The notes: generated by a model from the sequence alone, not told the origin. A DNA stretch of 64,000 nt from Oxalobacteraceae bacterium OTU3CAMAD1 (GCA_024123915.1 CP099650.1:6820001-6884000); one strand, 5' to 3'. Numbered from the stretch's first letter, positions 9,421 to 19,746 are shown. Numbers and translations: made by a program.

Positions 9421-12400
9421 ATGTTCGCCATCGCCTTTTTTGAAGCGCGCCAGCGCCTCAAGCTGCTGTCGACCTGGGTCTACTTCGTCGGGTTCCTCGC
9501 GCTGTCGCTGCTGTGGATGGCCGCCGCCGGCGGCTTCTTCAAGGAAGCCCAGGTCACCTTCGGCAGCCTGGCGATCAATTCGCCGCGCTCGCTGATGTTC
9601 ACCGTCAGCGCGCTCGGCTCGCTGGGCGTGGTGGTGATCGCGGCCATGATGGGCCGCTCGGTGCAGCAGGATTTCGAGTACGACATGCAGCACTTCTTCT
9701 TCAGCGCGCCGATCAAGAAGCACCAGTACATGTTCGGCCGCTTCCTCGGCGCCTATTTCACCTTGGCGGTGATCTTCACCAGCATCATCCTCGGCGCCTG
9801 GCTGGGCAGCATGCTGCCGGGCATCGACCCGGAACGCCTGGGCTTGCCGGGCCCGCTGGGCTACCTGATTCCCTACCTCGTCGTCATCCTGCCCAACATC
9901 TTCATCTTCGGGGCCGTGTTCTTCATCCTCGCCGCGCTGACGCGGCGCATGCTGCCGGTCTACATCAGCAGCGTGGTCATGCTGATCGGCTACATCGTCG
10001 CGCCCGGCCTGGCGCGCGACCTCGACTATAAAACGCTGGCCGCGCTGATCGACCCGTTCGGCACCACCGCCGTGCTGCGCCTGACCGAGTACTGGCCCAT
10101 CATCGAGCGCAACACGCGCATGGTCTGGCCGGAGGGCGTGTACCTGATCAACCGCGTGCTGTGGTCGTCGTTCGCGCTGGCCGGCCTGCTGCTGGGCTAC
10201 TGGCGCTTCCACTTCATCGCCACCGTCGACAGCGGCGCCAGCGGCAGCGCCAGCCGTGGCGAGGGCGAGCAACCGCCGCACCTGTCGGCCGTCTCGACCA
10301 ATACGCAGGAAACGCCGGACTTCAAATCGCGCAGCCTGGCCGGACTGCTCATCAAGATGAGCTGGCTGAACCTGCGCGAAACAACCAAGAACATCTATTT
10401 CGTCGTCATCGTGCTGGCCGGCGTGCTGATGATGTTCGCCAGCGCGCTGGACATGGGATCGATGTTCGGCACCAATACCTACCCGGCCACCTACCTGATC
10501 CTCGACTCGGTGACGGAAACGTTCGAGCTGTTCATGCTGGTGATCACCACCTTCTACGCGGGCGAGCTGATCTGGCGCGAGCGCGAGGCGCGCATGGCGC
10601 AAATGCTAGACGCGCTGCCGATCCCGAGCTGGCTGCCGCTGCTGGCCAAGCTGTTCGCGCTGATCGGCCTGCAGGCCCTGCTGATGTTGGTCGTGATGCT
10701 GTGCGGCATGGCGATCCAGATCTGCAAAGGCTATTTCATCCTGGAGCCGGGGCTGTATCTGTACCAGCTGTTCCTGATCCAGCTACCCGAATACGCGCTG
10801 GCGGCCGTGCTGGCGATCGCGCTGCAGGTGCTGATCAACCAGCGCTACCTGGCCTATTTCGCGATGATCATGTACTACGTCGCGATGTTGACGATGAGCT
10901 CGATGGGCGTGGAAGAACCGATGCTGGCCTACGGCACCATGCCGCACTTCATCTATTCCGCCATGAACGGCTACGGCCACTACCTGCCGCGCGAGCGCTG
11001 GTTCGAGGCGTACTGGGGCGGCGCCGCGCTGCTGCTGGTGGTCGGCTCGCTGTTGTTCTGGGCGCGCGGCACCAACGACGGCTGGCGCCAGCGCATGCAA
11101 CTGGCGCGCCACGCGCTGACCAGGCCGGTGCTCACGGTGATGGCGGCCGGCGCGCTGGTCTTCGCCGGCGCCGGCGCGGTACTGTTCTACAACACGCACA
11201 TCGTCAACTGCTACAAGTCGACCTACGAAAAAGACGCCGAGCGCGCCGACTACGAACGCAAATACAAGCAATACGCGGCGCTGCCGCAGCCGCGCATTAC
11301 CGACGTCAAACTCGACGTCGCCATCACGCCGGCGCAGCGCAGCCTCAAGGTCAAGGGCCGCTACGTGCTGCAAAACAAGACCACGCAGCCGGTCAGCGAC
11401 ATCATCGTCCAGCAGGACGCCGACGCCACCGGCTACAAGGCGCGCTTCAGCCAGGAAGTGCGCGCGGGCCTGCGCGACACCGACCTTGGCTTCTACACCT
11501 ACAAGCTGGTCAAGCCGCTGGCGCCGGGCGCGAGGCTGGCGCTCGAGTTCGAGGTCGACTACGTGCCCAAGGGCATCTTGGGCATGGGCCAGGACACGCC
11601 GGTCGTCCACAACGGCACCTTCTTCAACAACAGCGTGCTGCCGCGCATCGGCTACCAGCAGGAGAACGAGCTGAGCGAGGCACGCGACCGCAAGAAGCAC
11701 CAGCTGGCCGCGCGCGAACGCATGTTGCCACGCGACGATGCACGCGGCCTGGCCAACAATTTCAGCGGCAACGACGCCGACTGGATCAACTTCGACGCCA
11801 TCGTCAGCACCAGCGCCGACCAGATCGCCATCGCGCCAGGCACGCTGGTCAAGGACTGGACCAGCAAGGGCCGGCACTACTACCATTACAAGATGGACCA
11901 GCCGATCCTGAACTTCTACGCCTTCCAGTCGGCGCGCTACCTGGTCAAGCGCGACTGGTGGCAGGATGTCGGCATCGAGATCTACTACCACCCGGGCCAC
12001 GAATACAACCTCGAGCGGATGAACAAGGGCATCAAGGAATCGCTCGACTACTACACGCGCAACTTCGGACCGTACCAGCACAAGCTGGTGCGCATTGTCG
12101 AATTCCCGCGCTACGCCACGTTCGCGCAATCGTTCCCGAACACGATTCCGTACGCCGAATCGCTGGGCTTCATCGCCAAGGTCAGCGACAGCAATCCGAA
12201 GGACATCGACTACCCGTTCTACGTCACCGCGCATGAAATGGCGCACCAGTGGTGGGGCCACCAACTGGTCGCCGGCAACACACGCGGCGGCAGTGTGCTC
12301 AGCGAGACGCTGGCCGAATACTCGGCGCTGATGGTGATGAAGAAGAATTTCGGCGCCAGCAAGATGCGTCGTTTCCTGAGCTACGACCTGCACCAATACC

Positions 12401-13005
12401 TGCTGGGACGCGCGCTGGAGCGCAAGAAGGAACTGCCGCTGGCCGACAACGAAAACCAGAACTACATCCAGTACCGCAAGGGCAGCCTGGCGATGTACCA
12501 GTTGCAGGACGTGCTGGGCGAGGACAGGATCAACGGCGCGCTCAAGGAACTGCTGGCCAAACATGGGCGCAGCGGCGGGCCGTATCCGAGCGTCACGGTG
12601 CTGGTCGACGCGCTGCGCGCCATCACGCCGCCGGAATACGCCTATCTGGTCGACGACCTGTTCAACCACATCGTGCTATATGAAAACCACGGGGTATCGG
12701 CGACGGCGCGCAAGCTCAACGATGGCAAATACGAAGTCAGCTTCGTCGTCAGCGCGGCCAAGGTGCGCGCCAACGACCAGGGCGAGGAGCGGGACGTGGC
12801 GTTGAAGGACTACATCGACATCGGCGTCGACGACAAGGACGGCAACAGCCTGCTGCGCGAGCGCAAGCTGATCGACCGCAAGGACAACAGCTACACGGTC
12901 GTCGTCAGCGGCCGTCCGGCCAGGGCCGGCATCGACCCCGACAACAAGCTCATCGACCGCAAGCCCGACGACAACATGGTCAACGTCGAACTCCAAGCCC
13001 AATAA
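9421..13005 (+). CDS. ABC-2 permease fused to an M1-type zinc aminopeptidase domain
   Basis: A 1194-residue fusion. Roughly residues 1-590 are hydrophobic and contain two permease-like halves; one extends from the N-terminus to about residue 270, the other begins near 300. The remainder is an M1 metallopeptidase-like region. It has the zinc motif HEMAH at 938-942, followed by WWGH, and a likely third ligand Glu962 in SETLAEY. I count 19 residues between His942 and Glu962, where classic M1 enzymes have 18, and I see no GxMEN exopeptidase motif. If the last membrane span exits outward, the peptidase would face the periplasm. Similar fusions are annotated in other proteobacteria, with unknown substrates. 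It pairs with the ATPase just upstream. Confidence 0.85.
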   Translation: MFAIAFFEARQRLKLLSTWVYFVGFLALSLLWMAAAGGFFKEAQVTFGSLAINSPRSLMFTVSALGSLGVVVIAAMMGRSVQQDFEYDMQHFFFSAPIKKHQYMFGRFLGAYFTLAVIFTSIILGAWLGSMLPGIDPERLGLPGPLGYLIPYLVVILPNIFIFGAVFFILAALTRRMLPVYISSVVMLIGYIVAPGLARDLDYKTLAALIDPFGTTAVLRLTEYWPIIERNTRMVWPEGVYLINRVLWSSFALAGLLLGYWRFHFIATVDSGASGSASRGEGEQPPHLSAVSTNTQETPDFKSRSLAGLLIKMSWLNLRETTKNIYFVVIVLAGVLMMFASALDMGSMFGTNTYPATYLILDSVTETFELFMLVITTFYAGELIWREREARMAQMLDALPIPSWLPLLAKLFALIGLQALLMLVVMLCGMAIQICKGYFILEPGLYLYQLFLIQLPEYALAAVLAIALQVLINQRYLAYFAMIMYYVAMLTMSSMGVEEPMLAYGTMPHFIYSAMNGYGHYLPRERWFEAYWGGAALLLVVGSLLFWARGTNDGWRQRMQLARHALTRPVLTVMAAGALVFAGAGAVLFYNTHIVNCYKSTYEKDAERADYERKYKQYAALPQPRITDVKLDVAITPAQRSLKVKGRYVLQNKTTQPVSDIIVQQDADATGYKARFSQEVRAGLRDTDLGFYTYKLVKPLAPGARLALEFEVDYVPKGILGMGQDTPVVHNGTFFNNSVLPRIGYQQENELSEARDRKKHQLAARERMLPRDDARGLANNFSGNDADWINFDAIVSTSADQIAIAPGTLVKDWTSKGRHYYHYKMDQPILNFYAFQSARYLVKRDWWQDVGIEIYYHPGHEYNLERMNKGIKESLDYYTRNFGPYQHKLVRIVEFPRYATFAQSFPNTIPYAESLGFIAKVSDSNPKDIDYPFYVTAHEMAHQWWGHQLVAGNTRGGSVLSETLAEYSALMVMKKNFGASKMRRFLSYDLHQYLLGRALERKKELPLADNENQNYIQYRKGSLAMYQLQDVLGEDRINGALKELLAKHGRSGGPYPSVTVLVDALRAITPPEYAYLVDDLFNHIVLYENHGVSATARKLNDGKYEVSFVVSAAKVRANDQGEERDVALKDYIDIGVDDKDGNSLLRERKLIDRKDNSYTVVVSGRPARAGIDPDNKLIDRKPDDNMVNVELQAQ

Positions 13006-13010
13006 ACCCC

Positions 13011-13089
13011 GGGGGTCAGGTCCGACATTCGGACACGGGCCCGTCCGTAAAGTGGTTCTACGGACGAGGTCGTGTCCGAATGTCGGACC
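13011..13089. repeat. Long palindrome, right arm interrupted by the IS element
   Basis: The left arm (from 13011) reads GGGTCAGGTCCGACATTC, then GGACACG and a GTCCGTA end. After a short loop the complementary arm runs from about 13060 to 13089 (TACGGACGAGG, then CGTGTCCGAATGTCGGACC). The missing end of that arm, TGACCCC, is found at 14403-14409 beyond the IS. Joining the pieces with one copy of the ACC duplication restores arms of about 37 bp. It lies just after the permease-peptidase stop and could have worked as a terminator or be a second dispersed repeat family. Confidence 0.8.
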
Positions 13090-13115
13090 TGAGGTGTTCC
13101 GGGTTTCGCGGACAG

Positions 13116-13982
13116 TTAATGAAGCACACGAAACTGCGCTTCAAAGGATGCAGGCGTTTGATAGCCCAAGGTCTGATGCAAGCGCATCCGATTGTAGTAC
13201 ACCTCGATGTAATCGCGAACCACGCCCAGGGCCTCGGCTCTCGTTGAAAAGAGTTGCCTATGCATGGTTTCGTTTTTCAGGTTTGAAAAGAAGCTTTCCG
13301 CCACGGCATTGTCCCAACAATTGCCTTTGCGACTCATGCTCGGCAGCGCCCCGTGTTTGGCTAGCAGGTTGCGGTAGTCGGCGCAGCCGTACACGGAGCC
13401 TTGGTCGCTGTGGAAGATGATCCCGGGCGCAGGTCGCCGGTGTTCCATCGCCATGGACAACGCCGCCATCGGTAACGTGGCCGCCTGCCTGGTGTCCGTC
13501 GACCAGCCCACCACCCGGCGTGCGAACAAGTCCAGTACCACGGCCAGATGCAAGAATCCCTCTTTAGTGCGCAGCACTGTCATATCGCCGACCCACACCT
13601 GGTTCGGAGCGCCGACCTGAAAGGCGCGCTTGACCAAGTCCGGCGCTGGTGGCAGCACCCGTTCTTTCGCCTTGCTGGCGCGAAAACGCTTGGCGCGGGT
13701 AGTTTGTATGCCCTCCAGCTTTCTCAGCCTGGCCACGCGGTGTTTTCCACAACAGATGCCTGCGCTATTGAGCAGGCGCCACGTTTTCAATATCCCGGGT
13801 GCCGAGCGGTGGCGCATATGGATCTTGACGATCTCTTGGCGCATGGCCAGATCTTCCCGGCTTCGCAGGCTCGGCGGTGCCGTCTTGAAGGCGTAGTAGC
13901 CGCTGCGGCCCACGTCGAGCGCCAGACACAGCGCTTTGACTGAAAACTCGCTTCGATGCTCGTCGATGACGGCGTACTTCAC
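13116..13982 (-). CDS. IS3-family transposase, OrfB (catalytic part)
   Basis: Integrase-like catalytic domain of the IS3 transposase, 288 residues. The DDE triad is visible at Asp133 (GDMTVLRT), Asp193 (HSDQGSVYG) and Glu229 (NAVAESFFSNLK), with the usual 35-residue spacing between the last two. An HTH_21-like segment precedes it. The frame opens at a GTG that overlaps the orfA stop codon. The active enzyme is expected to be the OrfAB fusion made by -1 frameshifting. Confidence 0.93.
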   Translation of the reverse strand: MKYAVIDEHRSEFSVKALCLALDVGRSGYYAFKTAPPSLRSREDLAMRQEIVKIHMRHRSAPGILKTWRLLNSAGICCGKHRVARLRKLEGIQTTRAKRFRASKAKERVLPPAPDLVKRAFQVGAPNQVWVGDMTVLRTKEGFLHLAVVLDLFARRVVGWSTDTRQAATLPMAALSMAMEHRRPAPGIIFHSDQGSVYGCADYRNLLAKHGALPSMSRKGNCWDNAVAESFFSNLKNETMHRQLFSTRAEALGVVRDYIEVYYNRMRLHQTLGYQTPASFEAQFRVLH

Positions 13983-14338
13983 TTCTTGAGGCGAGTTAAG
14001 TACGCATCTAACTTTTTTAGGATGGCCAGCTCCTGTTCGGCCTTGGCCAGTTGGCGACGCAGTTGCTCGACCTCGCTCAATTCACTGACCGCAGGACGAC
14101 CTGGCGAGCGCAATTGGCCGCCAGATGGCTGCTCTTCGAGCTGCTTGGCCCATTTGTAGAGCTGATTACGACGCAAACCAAGCTCCAACGCCAAGGCCGT
14201 CGCGCTCTGCTTGTCATCATGTAGCCGGGAGATCGCAGCGCGCTTGAATTCATCCGTAAACACGGCCCGCTGCTTCGGCACCGGCTCCGCCGATGTCGGA
14301 ATGATCTCTCGTTTGGAAGGTGACTGTTTCTTTTCCAT
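13979..14338 (-). CDS. IS3-family transposase, OrfA (DNA-binding part)
   Basis: A 119-residue protein with a helix-turn-helix (about residues 28-65, FTDEFKRAAISRLHDDKQSA) followed by a leucine-zipper-like helix (VEQLRRQLAKAEQELAILKK), the usual OrfA architecture. It binds the IS ends. Its stop codon overlaps the GTG of orfB, and the slippery heptamer lies just before the end of the frame. Confidence 0.92.
   Translation of the reverse strand: MEKKQSPSKREIIPTSAEPVPKQRAVFTDEFKRAAISRLHDDKQSATALALELGLRRNQLYKWAKQLEEQPSGGQLRSPGRPAVSELSEVEQLRRQLAKAEQELAILKKLDAYLTRLKK
14012..14018 (-). promoter_or_regulatory. Programmed -1 frameshift site of the IS element
   Basis: The minus strand reads A AAA AAG in the OrfA frame (codons CTA AAA AAG). 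A -1 slip continues in the OrfB frame without a stop and joins at EVKYAVIDEH, giving OrfAB. This is the classic IS3 arrangement. Confidence 0.85.
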
Positions 14339-14415
14339 GAATATCCTCTCAGGACGTATTGTCCTCTATTTGGATGTCCATGAAACCCGGGCTATCTCAA
14401 CCTGACCCCGCTGTT

Positions 14416-15957
14416 TTAGGCGGCGACTTTGAAGATGCTGACGATGGCGCGCAGGTCATCGGCCTGATCGTTCAGCGATGCGGCGGCGGCTGCGGCCTCC
14501 TCCACCAGCGCGGCGTTCTGCTGCGTGACCTGGTCCATCTGGATCACCGCTTGGTTGACCTGCTCGATGCCGGCGCTTTGCTCGTGGCTGGCCGAGCTGA
14601 TCTCGCCCATGATGTCGGTGACGCGCTGGATGCTGTCGACCACGTCGCTCATCGTCATGCCCGCTTGCGTGACCAGGGTGCTGCCGGCGTCGACCTTCTG
14701 CAGCGAGTCGTCGATCAGCGCCTTGATTTCCTTGGCGGCCGTGGCGCTGCGCTGCGCCAGGCTGCGCACTTCGCTGGCGACCACCGCGAAGCCACGCCCT
14801 TGCTCGCCCGCGCGCGCCGCTTCCACCGCCGCGTTCAAGGCCAGGATGTTGGTCTGGAAGGCGATGCCGTCGATGACGCTGATGATGTCGACGATCTTGC
14901 GCGCCGAGCCGCTGATCGCTTCCATCGTGTCGACCACGTCGGCCACTTCCGTGCCGCCGCGCCGCGCTACTTCCGACGCCTTGACCGCGAGCTGGTTGGC
15001 CTGGCGGGCGTTGTCCGAGTTCTGCTTGACGGTCGAGGTCAACTCTTCCATCGACGCGGCCGTCTCTTCCAGGCTGGAGGCCTGTTCCTCGGTGCGTGCC
15101 GACAGGTCCATATTGCCGGCGGCGATCTCGCTCGACGCCGTCGAAATGCTTTCGGTACCGTGGCGCACGTCGTTGACGATGCCGATCAAGCCGTCGTTCA
15201 TCGAGCGCAGCGCTTGCAGCAGGCGTCCGGTCTCGTCGGTGGTGCTGACTTCGATGGTCGATGTCAAATCCTTGTTGGCCACGGCCACGGCGATGTCGAC
15301 CGCCTGGTTCAACGGCACGGTGATGCCGCGCGTCAAACGCCAGGCGCAAACGACGCCCAGCGCCAGCACCACCATACCGAAGACGATCATGAAACGGCGG
15401 CTGTTCTGATAAATCGTCTCGATCTCGGCGGCGTTGGCGTCGATGCTTTTACGCTGCATGTCCAGCAGACCGCTCAGCGAAGCCAGGTAGGCCTTGCCGT
15501 CCGGCGTGAAGCGCTGGTCGAGCACCTCTGCGGCTTGCTCGATCTGGCCTTCCTTCTTCAGCTTGACGATGGTGTCGCGCGACGCCAGGTAGCGCTTGCG
15601 GTTGGCCATCATCTGCTCGAACAGGGTTTTTTCCTGTTCGGTCTCGAGCAACGGCTCGACCTTCTTCTGCAAGCCGTTGACTTCGGCGGTGGAGGCGACC
15701 GTTTCCTCGGCAAAGAACGGGCCGAGCGACGGATCGGAGCTCTTCGAAATCGCCGACGTGCGGCGCACGCTGGTATGGATCAACCGATACCAGTCGCTGA
15801 TCATGCGTTCCTTGGCCAAAGGCTGTTGCATCATGTCACGGGTAGCCTCGGCCACGTCTTGCATATGCGTGATGCCGATCACGGTCATCAAAGTCATCAT
15901 GGCGAGGACCAAGCCGAAGCCTGCGGCAAGGCGCGTGCCGATTTTTAAATTTTTCAT
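14416..15957 (-). CDS. Methyl-accepting chemotaxis protein
   Basis: Membrane chemoreceptor of 513 residues that signals to CheA/CheW. One membrane segment follows the N-terminus ([20 protein letters not shown]). A four-helix periplasmic sensor domain spans about 30-185, and a second membrane segment is near 190 ([18 protein letters not shown]). A HAMP domain and the long coiled-coil signalling domain follow. The signalling tip includes [20 protein letters not shown] and [15 protein letters not shown]. No C-terminal CheR-docking pentapeptide is seen. The start is ATG 15957; the frame also opens two codons earlier at TTG. The ligand is unknown. The IS element lies immediately downstream. Confidence 0.95.
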   Translation of the reverse strand: MKNLKIGTRLAAGFGLVLAMMTLMTVIGITHMQDVAEATRDMMQQPLAKERMISDWYRLIHTSVRRTSAISKSSDPSLGPFFAEETVASTAEVNGLQKKVEPLLETEQEKTLFEQMMANRKRYLASRDTIVKLKKEGQIEQAAEVLDQRFTPDGKAYLASLSGLLDMQRKSIDANAAEIETIYQNSRRFMIVFGMVVLALGVVCAWRLTRGITVPLNQAVDIAVAVANKDLTSTIEVSTTDETGRLLQALRSMNDGLIGIVNDVRHGTESISTASSEIAAGNMDLSARTEEQASSLEETAASMEELTSTVKQNSDNARQANQLAVKASEVARRGGTEVADVVDTMEAISGSARKIVDIISVIDGIAFQTNILALNAAVEAARAGEQGRGFAVVASEVRSLAQRSATAAKEIKALIDDSLQKVDAGSTLVTQAGMTMSDVVDSIQRVTDIMGEISSASHEQSAGIEQVNQAVIQMDQVTQQNAALVEEAAAAAASLNDQADDLRAIVSIFKVAA

Positions 15958-16172
15958 GGTCAAAATCCCGGTCGGGGAAAATATCTGGAAGTTAGAGCGG
16001 TGCGAAGTTTGAGAACCGCGAATCGGGCGGAAGGAGTGAATTGCCCCGAAGAATCAATAGTTTAGCACAGCAACTAATTTACTGCTGTAATAAAAGATTG
16101 TGATAACAGGTCGTTAAATATGTCAAAAAAGTAATTTCAGCAGGCTTTACCGGCGATGCCGGACCACTTACC

Positions 16173-16871
16173 ATGTTGGACATGACAACCTTTATTCAGC
16201 GGTGCAAAACCGCCCTTTTCGCATTGGCGCTGACTGCCACCGCCGCCAACGCGGCCGACGCCACCCATGGACAACACGGCATGGCGCTGTTCGGCGGCAA
16301 GGAGGGGCTGTACGCGTCCCATTTACCATTGTTTCACGCGCCGCACGACCACCAGGTGATCCTGCGGGTGCACGTGGCAGATCCAACGACCGACGCTGCG
16401 CTGCGTGCCCGGCTCGACGGCAAGACCGCGCTGTGGACCATCGCGCCGGAAAAATTTGAGCTGTCGCGCCTGGCACCGACATCGGCCGCGCCGCTGCGCC
16501 AGTTCAACGCCGACCTGGTCCAGGGCCATTTCGAGCGCGGCGGCTTGACGCAATATGCGGCGGCCACCATCGTGGTCGACCAGGTGATCATGTTCCGCCA
16601 GCTGTCGCCGGCGGCGAAGGCCAACGCCACCGCCAGCTATATGCAGATCGGCGGCGGCAAGCAGCGCTATCTGATCAAGCAAATCGACAGCCGGCCGGAC
16701 TTCGACCACATCGTCGCCTACACGGCCGCCGCCAATGCGCCGACGATGCGCATCACGCTGGGCAAGCCCACGCTCCGGCAGCCGTCCGACCAGGCGCTGG
16801 CCGACGCGCTGCACGTGCCCGTCAGTGCCATCACCGGAACGGTGTACTTTGAAACTGACGATTTGAAGTAA
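16173..16871 (+). CDS. Exported hypothetical protein, 232 residues
   Basis: Not a family I recognise. The N-terminus is a clear Sec signal peptide (TALFALALTATAANA, cleavage likely after ANA near residue 27), so the mature protein is periplasmic or secreted. The mature part is rich in His near its start (THGQHGMALF; HLPLFHAPHDHQVILRVHV), which could bind metal. It has no cysteine in the mature region and no further membrane segment. ATGs at 16173 and 16182 are both possible starts; neither has a strong ribosome site. It stands alone between divergent and convergent neighbours. Confidence 0.7.
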   Translation: MLDMTTFIQRCKTALFALALTATAANAADATHGQHGMALFGGKEGLYASHLPLFHAPHDHQVILRVHVADPTTDAALRARLDGKTALWTIAPEKFELSRLAPTSAAPLRQFNADLVQGHFERGGLTQYAAATIVVDQVIMFRQLSPAAKANATASYMQIGGGKQRYLIKQIDSRPDFDHIVAYTAAANAPTMRITLGKPTLRQPSDQALADALHVPVSAITGTVYFETDDLK

Positions 16872-16997
16872 GGGAACTGCTGGCCCAAACGGTATCCCAT
16901 ATGCCGCATCAAGTCCGAGACAATATAAACGATGCTATCGCATCGTTTTCATCACGAAAATTAGCGAATTTCTCGAAAATGATGCATCTGCATCGAT

Positions 16998-17037
16998 AAA
17001 AAAAGGACCGCGAAGTTGCCTTCGACGGTCCTTTTTT
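16998..17037. terminator. Bidirectional Rho-independent terminator
   Basis: A-run, GGACCGCGAAG, TTGC loop, CTTCGACGGTCC, T-run. It can end topB transcripts on the minus strand and transcripts from the exported-protein gene on the plus strand. Confidence 0.85.
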
Positions 17038-17055
17038 ATGCTTGCCAGCCGAAGC

Positions 17056-19746
17056 TTACTCGGCGGTCGCAGCGGCCTTCTTCGGCGCGGCCTTTTTAGC
17101 CGGCGCTTTCTTGGCAGCAGCTTTCTTGGCTGGCGCGGCCTTGGCGGCGGCCTTCTTGGCCGGCGCTTTCTTGGCCGGAGCCGCCTCGGCCGCCGCGCCG
17201 TCGGCGCCCTCGTCCGCTCCCGCTGCCGCTTTGTCAGCCGCAGCTTTGCCCTTGGCGGGCGCCTTGGCCTTGCGCTCCTCGAACTCGAAGCTGATCTTGT
17301 TGTCCTTGCCCTTGACCAGGAAGGCCTTGAACGGACGACGCGTGCGCTGCGAAACAAAACCCGGCAGCAGATCGGTCTTGCCTTCGTTGATCAGCTTGGC
17401 CATCTGCTCAGGCAAAATCTCCTGCTGCAAGATGATGCGGCCGCTGCGGAAGTCGCACGTCTTCGGCTTGGCGACGCTGTTTTCGCAAACATACGCCAGA
17501 CCCATTTCGTACACGCCGCCGGCGCACTTCGGACAAGGCCCCAGCGGGGTCTGACCGGTGAAGTCGACCGCTTCCGCGTCTTCCGAATCGTCGTTCTGGC
17601 CGAAGTCGAACTCCAGCTTGAAGTTCTTGATCTCCTCGTCGCGCACGATGCGCAGGATGGCCGCGAACGGACGTCCCATCTTCGAGCGGAAACCTTGCAG
17701 CGGACCGATGGTGCGTTCCTTGAGCAACTGTTCCACTTCCTCGATTTCAAACTGGCGGCTGCCCGGCGTTTTGCTCATCGAGAAATCGCACTTGGTGCAG
17801 GCGAAACGGCGATAGTTCTCTTTAACCACGCTGGCGCAGTTCGGGCACGGCGTCGTCAACGTCGCGTAATCGCCGGGGATCGTGTCGTTGTTGTATTCCT
17901 TGGCGCGTTTGACGATGACCTGCGTCATCTGGGCGATTTCGCGCATGAATTCCTCGCGCGAGATCTTGCCCTTTTCCATCTGCGACAACTTGTATTCCCA
18001 CTCGCCGGTCAGTTCCGGCGCGGTCAGTTCGTTGACACCAAGGCCGCGCAGCAACGTCATCAGCTGCGACGCCTTGGCGGTCGGCATCAGTTCCCGGCCT
18101 TCGCGCAGCAGATAGCGCTCGGTCAGCAAGCCCTCGATGGTGGCCGCGCGCGTCGCCGGCGTGCCCAGGCCCTTGCCGGCCATGGCGTCGCGCAACTCGT
18201 CGTCCTCGACCAGCTTGCCGGCGCCTTCCATGGCTGACAGCAACGTCGCCTCGGTGTAGCGCGCTGGCGGCTTGGTGACCAGGCCGTTCGCGTTGACCTT
18301 GTCGGTCAGCACTTTCTCGCCCTTGGCGACCGGCACCAGATTGCCGTTGGCGTTGCCTTCCTTGTCGTCGTCGGTCGATGCTTCCTTGCCGTAGATCGCC
18401 AGCCAGCCCGGGTTGGTCATGACCTTGCCTTCAGTTTTGAACTGATGGCCGGACACTTCCGTGTAGCGGGTGGTGACCTGGAACTCGGCGGGCGGGAAGA
18501 ACACGGCCATGAAGCGGCGCGTGACCAGGTCGTACAGCTTTTGTTCCGGCTCGGACAGGTTTTTCGGCGCGATCGTGGTCGGGATGATCGCGAAGTGATC
18601 CGAGATCTTGGTGTTGTCGAAGATGCGCTTGTTCGGCTTGACCCAGCCCTTGTCGAGGATCTGCTTGGCGAACTGGTGGTAGTTCGGATTCTCCTTGACC
18701 ACTTCCAGCGCCTGCTGCACGGTCGGCATGTAGTCTTCCGGCAGGTGGCGCGAATCGGTACGCGGGTAGGTCAGCACTTTGTGCTTTTCGTACAGCGCCT
18801 GGGCCAGGCCCAAGGTGTTCTTGGCCGAAAAGCCGAAGCGCGAGTTGGCTTCGCGCTGCAGGCTGGTCAGGTCGAACAGCGCCGGCGCCATCGACGTGGT
18901 CGGTTTGGCTTCCTCGGTGACGATGCCCTGCTTGCCGCGGCAAGCCGTGGCGATCGAATCGGCGGCGGCCTTGCTCCACAGGCGCTCGGCGCGCTTCTCC
19001 GGATCGGTCTCGTCCTTCTTGAACTTGGTGTCGAGCCAGCGGCCTTCATACACGCCGGCGGCGCACACGAACTCGGCGCGCACTTCCCAGAAGTCGCGGG
19101 CGACGAATTTCTTGATCTTCTCTTCGCGCTCGACCACGATCGACAGGGTCGGCGTCTGCACGCGGCCCACGGTGGTCAGGTAGAAGCCGCCCTCTTTCGA
19201 GTTGAACGCGGTCATGGCGCGGGTGCCGTTGATGCCGATCAGCCAGTCCGCTTCCGAGCGGCAGCGCGCGGCGTCGGCCAGCGGCAGCATTTCCTCGTCG
19301 GTGCGCAGATGGGTGAAGCCTTCGCGGATCGCGCCGGGCGTCATCGACTGCAGCCACAGGCGCTTGACCGGTTGCTTGGCCTTGGCGTTCTGGGCGATCA
19401 AACGGAAGATCAGTTCCCCTTCGCGGCCCGCGTCACATGCGTTGATGAGGGTGGTGACGTCTTTACGCTTGATCAGCTTGTTCAGCACCTTGAGGCGCGC
19501 CTCGGTCTTGGCGATCGGATTGAGCGCGAAGTACGGCGGGATCATCGGCAGGTGCGCGAAGCTCCATTTGCCGCGTTTGACGTCGTGCTCTTCGGGCACG
19601 GCGATTTCCAGCAGGTGGCCGACGGCGGAGGACAGCACGTACTCGTCGGATTCAAAGTACTCATCGTGCTTGGTGAAGCCGCCAAGCGTCTTCGCGATGT
19701 CGTTCGCGACAGAAGGCTTCTCGGCGATGATGAGGGTTTTCGTCAT
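17056..19746 (-). CDS. topB: DNA topoisomerase III with a lysine/alanine-rich tail
   Basis: Type IA topoisomerase that passes single DNA strands and decatenates replication intermediates; 896 residues. The Toprim domain is at the N-terminus (TLIIAEKPSVANDIAKTLGG; DAGREGELIFRL). The catalytic tyrosine region is YPRTDSRHLPEDY. Two C-terminal zinc-ribbon-like segments carry CPNCASV...CTKCDF and CPKCAGG. The last 70 or so residues are a histone-H1-like run of KKAPAKKAAAK repeats. The start was placed at ATG 19746 (MTKTLIIAEK); the frame is open 32 codons further upstream without family similarity. It follows smg on the same strand after 262 bp. Confidence 0.94.
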   Translation of the reverse strand: MTKTLIIAEKPSVANDIAKTLGGFTKHDEYFESDEYVLSSAVGHLLEIAVPEEHDVKRGKWSFAHLPMIPPYFALNPIAKTEARLKVLNKLIKRKDVTTLINACDAGREGELIFRLIAQNAKAKQPVKRLWLQSMTPGAIREGFTHLRTDEEMLPLADAARCRSEADWLIGINGTRAMTAFNSKEGGFYLTTVGRVQTPTLSIVVEREEKIKKFVARDFWEVRAEFVCAAGVYEGRWLDTKFKKDETDPEKRAERLWSKAAADSIATACRGKQGIVTEEAKPTTSMAPALFDLTSLQREANSRFGFSAKNTLGLAQALYEKHKVLTYPRTDSRHLPEDYMPTVQQALEVVKENPNYHQFAKQILDKGWVKPNKRIFDNTKISDHFAIIPTTIAPKNLSEPEQKLYDLVTRRFMAVFFPPAEFQVTTRYTEVSGHQFKTEGKVMTNPGWLAIYGKEASTDDDKEGNANGNLVPVAKGEKVLTDKVNANGLVTKPPARYTEATLLSAMEGAGKLVEDDELRDAMAGKGLGTPATRAATIEGLLTERYLLREGRELMPTAKASQLMTLLRGLGVNELTAPELTGEWEYKLSQMEKGKISREEFMREIAQMTQVIVKRAKEYNNDTIPGDYATLTTPCPNCASVVKENYRRFACTKCDFSMSKTPGSRQFEIEEVEQLLKERTIGPLQGFRSKMGRPFAAILRIVRDEEIKNFKLEFDFGQNDDSEDAEAVDFTGQTPLGPCPKCAGGVYEMGLAYVCENSVAKPKTCDFRSGRIILQQEILPEQMAKLINEGKTDLLPGFVSQRTRRPFKAFLVKGKDNKISFEFEERKAKAPAKGKAAADKAAAGADEGADGAAAEAAPAKKAPAKKAAAKAAPAKKAAAKKAPAKKAAPKKAAATAE

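Larger units (their letters stand above)
13090..14399 (-). mobile_element. IS3-family insertion sequence, apparently intact
   Basis: The element is 1310 bp. Its ends are imperfect inverted repeats that begin TGAG and share CGGGTTTC and GGACA: left TGAGGTGTTCCGGGTTTC, right (reverse complement) TGAGATAGCCCGGGTTTC. The target is duplicated as ACC on both sides (13087-13089 and 14400-14402), as expected for IS3 elements. It contains overlapping orfA and orfB with an A6G slippery site and no internal stops. Ends, target duplication and open frames suggest a recent and possibly active insertion. Confidence 0.92.

Noticed and set aside
10161..12669. Two long alternative frames within the permease-peptidase gene
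   Set aside because: Arg/Ala-rich or Val/Asp-rich shadow composition with no motif; the real frame carries HEMAH.
9421..13005. Possibility that the permease and peptidase are two genes joined by a missed stop
   Set aside because: The frame is continuous over 1194 codons with no internal ribosome site at the junction, and the same architecture is known from other genomes.
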